From assembly GCA_015680685.1 (NCBI GenBank), contig MNCI01014175.1, positions 763,914-827,913 of the forward strand: a DNA stretch of 64,000 nt, in the 5' to 3' direction. Both the position numbers and the translations under genes were made by a program. Of this stretch, positions 57,604 to 64,000 are shown piece after piece (positions within the stretch are counted from its first letter, which is position 1; every line of letters starts with the position of its first letter). The notes under the pieces were generated by a model. The model was not told where the DNA came from. It saw only the letters and a list, made by a program, of their open reading frames with translations, and did no database searches. This DNA comes from Gnetum montanum. Taxonomy: Eukaryota; Streptophyta; Gnetopsida; Gnetales; Gnetaceae.

Positions 57604-58441
57604 TGATGAGCAACAAGATACCCCTATGCTCAACCATACGAATACGAGTGTTTCATGCACAATCTAGTCGAATTCCAAGGACTAAGTGCTTATGCATCTT
57701 TGTGGAACAAGGATGGATTGGTTGATTATTGTCTTCCCAAACTTACTTGTATCTCATGATTGTATGGTTAAGTAAGCTTGAGGCATATGATTTTTATAGC
57801 TTTAATGTTTTTATGTCCTACTGCTAATAAGAGAGGAGAGAGAGAGATAACTAAGTGACTAATTTAACTTAACTACTAATTAACTAGGATTTAACTAATC
57901 CTAACACCAGTATCTATTCTCACTTGCCATACACATCTTGAACCAGTGCAACACTACTGAGATTACCAAATGGTAATCGTTACTAGGTTACCAAGTGTTA
58001 CATGCATGCTCGAAGTGATCATACTATGTGTGCTAATAATAGAAATGTAAAGTGCATAAAATAATCTTAAATAAAATAAAATAAAATTAATGAGCAAGAA
58101 AATAAATCTCAAGTGCTACAAGGATGAATCTAAGAGCTCATCTTTATTGCTGTACACAAGGTGTGCTCAGCTACATAATGCTTGAATAAAGATCCATCCA
58201 CACTTAGAACTCCTACTACAGGCACTTGGAAAATACTCTAACTTAACTCCTAAAAGACTTCTCTAAGATTTCCCTTGAAATAATTCCTTCCAAGACTCCC
58301 TCTCCCAAAATGTGTGCCTGGGCACTGTATTTATAGGCTTGGGAGCAACTACTCTAATAATTAGAAAAATTACAACTCTAATTTTAGAGAAACTGCCATT
58401 ATAATTATTAGAATAAACTGCTAGAGTAACCACTCTCATCA
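57604..58441 (-). repeat. 5' LTR of element F
   Basis: TGATGAGCAACAAG...CTCTCATCA; pairs with 50113-50958. TATA-like TGTATTTATAGG near 58328. Confidence 0.85.
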
Positions 58442-58539
58442 ATAATTTTAGAAAAAAAATCTAAATTATGCAAGGAATTCATAAGTTTGGGAAAAAAACA
58501 TCTAAACTATGCACAAATTTCAAAAACAAACAAGCATAA

Positions 58540-60888
58540 TGTAGCAGCTGAAAACATTGGTGGCACCGACAGGTTACCAAGCGTACAACCTAACCTCGGA
58601 TCTATGTGAGGGCTGTGCTAGAGAAAAAAATGAAAATAGGATACCCTGAATGGTATGTTCAATCAGACAAGGACTTAGTCAGTGTACAATAACCTTTTGT
58701 GTACATTTTTTTTAATATGTCACATGGGGATATTTAAGCAGAGAAAACCATAGCACAAAGAATAGTGAAATCATAGCATAGTATGTAAATGAGTGGTAAA
58801 CTTGAATCAATGTGCAATGATGCAAAATATATGTTGTAGGAAAATGAAAGAAAAGATTGGGTGAGAGAGTGCACTACCCCAAATTTAGGGGATTTGATCT
58901 TTGTTTGGCCGAAGAAGGTATACAATTGATGTGCAATGTGGATATGCACAGCTCACAATGAAACAGTATGATCACAGCCCATAAACTACTGCCAATCACC
59001 TACTAGCTAAAGTTGGTGAGTTGGTGCTTGCTAGGCTAGGAGAGATCTAGGAAGTGCTACTTCTAGGGTTTGCTATTCGTTAACCTTCCACTTGCTAACC
59101 TATTTTCCAAAGCCAATCACCAGAATGCCAAATGCCAAAAATGCTAATCTCCAGTCGCAAGAAAGCCAAGTCCAAAAGCTAACCTTCAAAGCCAACCCTT
59201 TGAACATTTTTCACTAGGGTATTTAGAGATCCAAGAGTGGGAGAGAAACATGGTTTGGATGCCATGTGTCATGGGTCCCACATGGTGCAAACATGAATCT
59301 GCCATACTATCATGTAGTGCTACATTGTAGTGTTACGTTGGTATGCTATGTTGTAGCGTAACATGGTTGGACATGAAACCTGCTAAGTTGTGACCATATC
59401 ATTTAGATTGCATGTGCCAGAATCCAAGGAACTTCCATGTTTTTATAGAAAATTCCAATGTCAAATGTGAAGTGAAGCCTATGCTCTAGGACTACATCTT
59501 TCCTGCTCTTGTGAATAGGATCAAGGATAGGGAAAAATTTGGGATTCAACATGGGGCAAAGAAAAACTACTAATCTTGTTTGTTAAGGAGATGACAATGT
59601 AGAAATGACCATTGTTGATGAGTTCTAGAGCTACTGGAGACATACTGGGGCTTCCACATGAGTGTTATGCTACCTACGTTTCCTAGCATATCAGCGTAGT
59701 ATAAACACCCGCACACTACATTATGTAGCGTAGCCGCTAGTCTTGAGATAAATATTGCTTGAAAACCAAAGATGACAATGTGAGGCCTAGCTAGGAAAGC
59801 ATCTTTAGCAATTTTCAGCCCTACCTTCCATGTTGAAAGGTCCTAGAATCTATAGAGTTCATCCTTGAGACACTATTGGGATTTGTGTTCTCGCTATGTT
59901 GTGCTATGCTATGTAGTGTAGCACAGCGTAGCATCCAATATGACATGAATCCTTTCTTGATTTGTAATTCCTTGTTAAGAAACTTTGTTTGGGACTCAAG
60001 GGTGAAGTGGGATAGGTAGTCTTGAAGGTCGGGGCATGGCACCACTTGACAGAGGACCTTTGTGCATTTTGACCCTACTACGCTGTGATACGCTATGTAG
60101 TGTAGCATAGCATAGCACCCAGTTTGGCTTGAATTTTGACTCACATTGCAAACATTTTATCATGGGATGTTGATCATGTCTTGGAGTGGTAGGAAAACAA
60201 GCATTTGTTATGGTTGAGGCATGGGTAATTATGTACACTTCATCAAAATAGTTTGCATAGAAGCATTGTCACAGTAGAACCCTACTATGCTGTGCTACAT
60301 AATGTACCATAGCATAGTGTAGCACTTGAATGAAGATGATTTTTGACAAAATTTACCACATATTCCCACATCATGTTGATCATGCTTCAAGGATGAAGTG
60401 GGGTAGGTATCTTGGATGGTTGAATCATTGTCAATTGCATCTTTGCTGCTTGATCAATCTCCACCCTACTTGCTACACTGTGTAGCGTAGTAGGTCTCAT
60501 AGTTAGAAAACTTGCCAAACTATTTAGTCCATCCTGAACACTTTTGGCAACTCCTACCCCAGTCCCTGGGTAGACCATCAACTGGGGCATGTGTCAAGCT
60601 GGGCAAGCTAGAGGGTGTAGCAAGCCTATCATCCCAAGACATAGAAAACTTTCTAGGTATGGTCTACCCTTAGTGCCTCTTTTGTGAAAACTAGCCTCAT
60701 GGCTAGGTGCTACGTTGACTGTGCTATAGAGGGTGGTAGACAAGCTCAGAAGTGGCCTCATAGGCATTAGGACTTCTAGGGTTCCATGTTGTCTGCATGG
60801 TCCAATGTGACACTACTCTTGTAGAGATCCTTGCCCAAATTTTGAGACTATGTTGAATCATGAGAGTCCCAAAATTAATGGTGTTTCA
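58540..60888 (-). repeat. 3' LTR of element D (2349 bp)
   Basis: Starts TGTAGCAGCTGAAAACATTGG and shares GAGGGCTGTGCTAGAG and GTGTACAATAACC with the A/C LTRs. Ends AATGGTGTTTCA, followed by the family purine tract. Longer than the C LTRs because of an expanded, palindrome-rich U3 (59300-60330). Confidence 0.75.
59300..60330. repeat. Palindromic GCTATG/TAGC clusters in U3 of D
   Basis: Three inverted-repeat clusters near 59893-59935, 60075-60118 and 60283-60325, each of the form CTACGCTGTGCTA...TAGTGTAGCA(C/T)AG, spaced about 190-205 bp, plus a weaker one near 59320-59360. Each could fold as a 12-15-bp imperfect stem. Confidence 0.65.
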
Positions 60889-61831
60889 ATAACCCCTCTT
60901 TGTTCACATCTGGAGGACTTTCCTAAGAGACGTCGACAAATAATATGAAACACCATGAATAATAAGATGCTAACATCGCTTTTTAGTGCTTGCTTGGATG
61001 ATGCCTTGCTATGTTTGAGAGTACTTGGAGGGTGATGTGCAATAGGGGGCAGTAGATGGATTTGAGGAAATAGGGTCAGGGAAGAAATGAATGTAGAATG
61101 CAACACCATGAAAATTTTTGTCATATTGTGATCCCTCATCAAAATGCTTATGAGGAAGTCAGCACACATGGGTGTCTTTGCCTTTGGCCCTTGACCTCTC
61201 AGTTGAGTGCTTAGATATGGTCGATTAATAGTTGAAATGGTTGCAAAGTATCTTTTGTTCCATTTTTTTTGGGCAGTTGTCTCATTTTCTTGTGGCTTTT
61301 TGTGCTTTTTTTTGTTCCTTTTCTTGCACACCCATGTTCACTTAGATACAACTTTGTCATTGCTATGGGACAGGTGCTTACAACTTAAGATGAGTTGTGT
61401 CACATCCATGTGGGGCTTTGACTTGCCTATAGAGGCTTCCCATGGGACAAGTTGGGTTACATCAATCATGGACTTAGCGGTTGGGCATGTGAAAGGGCTT
61501 TATGTGCACCAAGGAAGCTTGCGATGAAGCTATTGGAAGTTGCAAGCATAAGTAGTGGTGATTGCGGAAGAGTTTGTGCCTATGATAACATTAAAGGACC
61601 AAGTTTAGGTCATTTTTAGGGTCAGTAGCCTTTTCAAACATAACATCTATATCATCCATGTAATTTTTTAGCTTCTCTAAGAGACAATCATTAAAGATGT
61701 ACGTCATAGCCTGATGGTATGTTACTCCTACGTTTTTTAGCCCAAAGGACATCATGCTATAGTAGAAGGTTCCCTAGGAGGTCATGAAAGTAGTTGCTAA
61801 TTGATGTTTTAGGTTTATGTGGATTTGGTTA
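60889..61831 (-). pseudogene. Element D interior: purine tract, shortened 3' UTR and RT scrap
   Basis: 60889-60905 gives the minus-strand purine tract. 60906-61100 resembles C 17833-18030 (GACGTCGACAAA, AACACCA). About 61610-61831 aligns with C RT 21940-22160 (the YVDD region through GYNQIHI), with stops. Integrase and RNase H, which should lie between, are gone. The RT ends exactly where the LTR of E starts (61832). Confidence 0.65.
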
Positions 61832-63731
61832 TGTACTAACCTAAATCATTGGTGTAAGGCTGGAAGGGAAAAAAAACACCAAAAGATCATTGAGAAGACA
61901 CAGTTGACCCTACTTTTACTTGAGGGCAAGCTGGAAAAGGAAATGAAGGCAGAGTGCCTTGGATGGTCTACACGCAAATCAACCAAGGACTTCCCCAAGC
62001 GTAAACTATGGCTTGCACTGGGGTTATCGTAACTAATGATGTACGAAATGTAAATAGATCCTATACAGAATAGGATTACAAACAACATGTAAACTGAATG
62101 TAAAACAGAGTAAACAATATAATGGATGGTAAAATGAACTATATTGTATTGCTTAGAAAAGATGTGCATTGGTCAAAGCATAGCTGCATGTATGGATGGT
62201 AGGTTAAGCGCCAAGCCCCAAGGTGATGTGATGCATTTCATAAGTGCTTGGACACTAGGAGTCAAGTGTGTCCAAGTGCCCATGGATTGCTGGTCTTAGT
62301 TTCCTAAGCCTCCCATCTTCAAAATTGGCAACCCCATTTATGTGAATTGACATGGTATTTATAGGGTTTGGCTAGGCTTGGGCATATAATTCATGGATGG
62401 AATAAATGGCTGAGAGATGAAAGGAAAATAGATCAAGTGACAAGTATCTGATGGACAACTATGTATGAGTTGGACGTGTGTGGGCAAGCTACGTTTTTGA
62501 CCAAGTGCATTGTATCTTATAGTGTGTGTTGGCTTACTCAAGCTAGCTTACGCTCATGAAAGCACATACAATTTTGGAGTGTAAGGGCTTGATGATGAAC
62601 ATTTATAATGAAAATAATAATGTACAATAAGAGAAATTAACTTTGGCTCATTTGAAACTTCTGGATCTCTGAATTGATTGCTACAAGATGTCAATTCGAG
62701 CGGTTTTGTGGCTGTTTGAGGCATCTCTATTTAAATAGGACTTCCAGCATGAGTTGATTTTGTCTTGGTGTGTCCTTACCATGAGTTTGATGTGATTTTG
62801 ACTGAGTGTGATTAGTACTCACACTGCACTCACATTGCCAGGGTGACTTCAGCGTGAGTGAGCCAAAAATTACATATTTCACATTAAATTTTTATTTGTG
62901 AAGCCTTTTCTTTAAGCGTATTGATTTCTTGACTATGTCTGACCCTGAGAGTGATCTTCAAGTTAAAACCTAAGCTTGAGAGTGACTTGTTTTGAGCCAC
63001 TTTTGGTAGCTCACATTGGACTCACGCTGCTAGTGTGACAACAGTGTGAGCTACAAAAACTTGCAATTTTGGATCTAAAATCTAGAATTCTAGAGGTTAG
63101 GACCCATAGTTATTAATAGTCAACCTTAAGGATGACTTTCACCCTTGAAATCAAGTTAGTTCAACTCAAGTTTGAGGCTCTAAAAGTTGCTCACACTATA
63201 CTCACGCTGCCAGCGTGACCTCAGCATAACCACAACGTACGTGACAAAACTTTGTGATTTTGGACCTAAAATCTGGCATTCTAGAGGCTAGAATCCATAG
63301 TTGTTAATAGTAAACCCTGAGGATGACTTGCACACTTGAAATCAAGTCATTTTGACTTAGTTTTGAGGCTCTAAAAGTTTCTCATGTTGGACTCACGCTG
63401 CCAGTGTGACCTCAGCATGAGTAACAGCATGAATGTGAAAATGTAAATAATTTGTCTCAAAATTTGAATTCCTGAATGCTGAAACTTGGGGTGGACATCT
63501 ATGGGCCTTGAGGATGATTTTCATCCTCAGATTTGGACCATTTTTAACTTGATTTTAAAGCTGTTGGAGTTGCTCACGCTAAGGGCAAGCTAGCTTGACA
63601 GCGTGAGTTAGCTATTTTGAGCAAGCTGAGCATGAGTTCGATGCCTTAGTCAAATTTTTTCTTTCCAAAAGCTAAAAAGGCTCTGGGTTATTCTCATTTC
63701 AAAGTGTTAAGTCGAAATTAGTGATGTTTCA
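61832..63731 (-). repeat. 3' LTR of element E (about 1900 bp)
   Basis: TGTACTAACCTAAATCATTGG aligns with the start of D's LTR (TGTAGCAGCTGAAAACATTGG). AGTGCCTTGGATGGTCT...CAAGGACTT matches the shared block. Ends AGTGATGTTTCA, then the purine tract TTAGCCCCTCTTTTTT. GGTATTTATAGGG near 62352 is a leftward TATA candidate. Confidence 0.7.
62819..63610. repeat. Tandem repeats of about 190 bp with hairpins in U3 of E
   Basis: Units centred on CTCACGCTGCCAGCGTGACCTCAGC start near 62819, 63011, 63190, 63381 and 63571 (spacing 192, 179, 191, 190). Each holds the inverted repeat CACGCTG-CCAGCGTG or a variant, and the intervening GGATGACTT...TTGAAATCAAGT blocks are also repeated. Confidence 0.8.
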
Positions 63732-64000
63732 TTAGCCCCTCTTTTTTGATATCTGGGAGAGGCAAAAACAAAGAAGTGCAAAACACCATTAACAACCAAG
63801 TACCAAGCATTATCCATCAACCCCTGGCTAGGCGTCATCACATTCTATTCAAAAATACATGGGATTAGGAAAGTGTAGTTCAAGATGTAGGGGGGATTGG
63901 TTGTAACTAGGGAGAATCAGGGGTTGATTGAGGGTTATGATTGCCATTGGAATTGTGGGAGAGGAATGCTCTCACATGAACAAGCCATATCTTTAGTCCT
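63732..64000 (-). other. Start of element E interior
   Basis: The purine tract (minus AAAAAAGAGGGGCTAA) is followed by sequence of the C 3' UTR type (GCAAAACACCATTAAC). The element continues beyond the window. Confidence 0.5.

Larger units (their letters stand above)
50113..58441 (-). mobile_element. Element F: Athila-like Ty3/gypsy, internally deleted
   Basis: LTRs 50113-50958 (846 bp) and 57604-58441 (838 bp) in direct orientation. Flanking pentamers ATAAG (50108-50112) and ATAAT (58442-58446) match at 4 of 5. Minus-strand order: primer-binding site, gag, protease, RT, then directly the integrase C-terminus. RNase H and the integrase core are missing. Inserted in element G. Confidence 0.85.

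Noticed and set aside
60858-61527. 157-codon minus-strand ORF and 106-codon plus-strand ORF in D
   Set aside because: They overlap each other and the purine tract and 3' UTR. No shared frame with the corresponding part of C.

Overview
The window looks like intergenic DNA from a land plant with a large, repeat-swollen nuclear genome; a gymnosperm or fern/lycophyte-sized genome would fit, but nothing here fixes the species. It is AT-rich and eukaryotic in style (GT-AG introns, LTR-retrotransposon pol domains of the plant Tat/Athila branch of Ty3/gypsy, a plant-type LINE). I find no ordinary host gene, rRNA or tRNA. Almost everything is old LTR retrotransposons nested in each other, with reading frames broken by stops and frameshifts. 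Element names A to H and R1 are mine.

Layout. 1-1605: gag, leader and start of the 5' LTR of Tat-like element A (minus strand), cut by the window edge. 1606-3376: AT-rich DNA with a broken minus-strand intron-containing gene piece and a 293-bp insertion flanked by a perfect 17-bp duplication. 3377-34584: outer element R1, with two 1231-bp LTRs. Element B (about 5300-11542, Tat-like, no pol) lies in its interior, and the 17.6-kb element C (16304-33907) lies inside its right LTR. C has both LTRs, a perfect CACAT target duplication, PBS, PPT, gag, protease, RT, two RNase H regions and integrase. 34585-41690: element H, an LTR plus a minus-strand pol remnant, with a LINE between them. 41700-58539: element G, a plus-strand relative of C (gag, protease, antisense gene), carrying the Athila-like element F at 50113-58441. 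58540-64000: element D (3' LTR and an RT scrap) interrupted within its RT by the 3' LTR of element E.

Two features go beyond routine transposon annotation. First, elements A, B, C and G carry at least 35 copies of a short hairpin unit: AGTTTWA followed by a stem of about 4 bp and a 6-nt loop. The stem bases change in compensating pairs from copy to copy (ATGTC/GACAT, CATC/GATG, AGCC/GGCT, AGTC/GACT, CGTC/GACG, GGCC/GGCC). The units form arrays around the antisense gene and in the 3' untranslated region, and in A and B they are read through inside gag as YDVKLA peptide repeats. Second, between protease and RT, where related Ogre elements have an intron, C carries a multi-exon gene on the opposite strand with its own GT-AG introns. 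G carries a diverged copy with intron positions that match where I compared them. Both copies are decayed and share an in-frame TAG.

Other observations: the LTR U3 regions contain rapidly changing tandem, palindrome-rich arrays (125 bp in B, 21 bp in C, hairpins in D, about 190 bp in E). F has lost RNase H and the integrase core, so that RT is fused to the integrase C-terminus. A single N at 28296 sits between two identical 46-bp copies, probably an assembly artefact.
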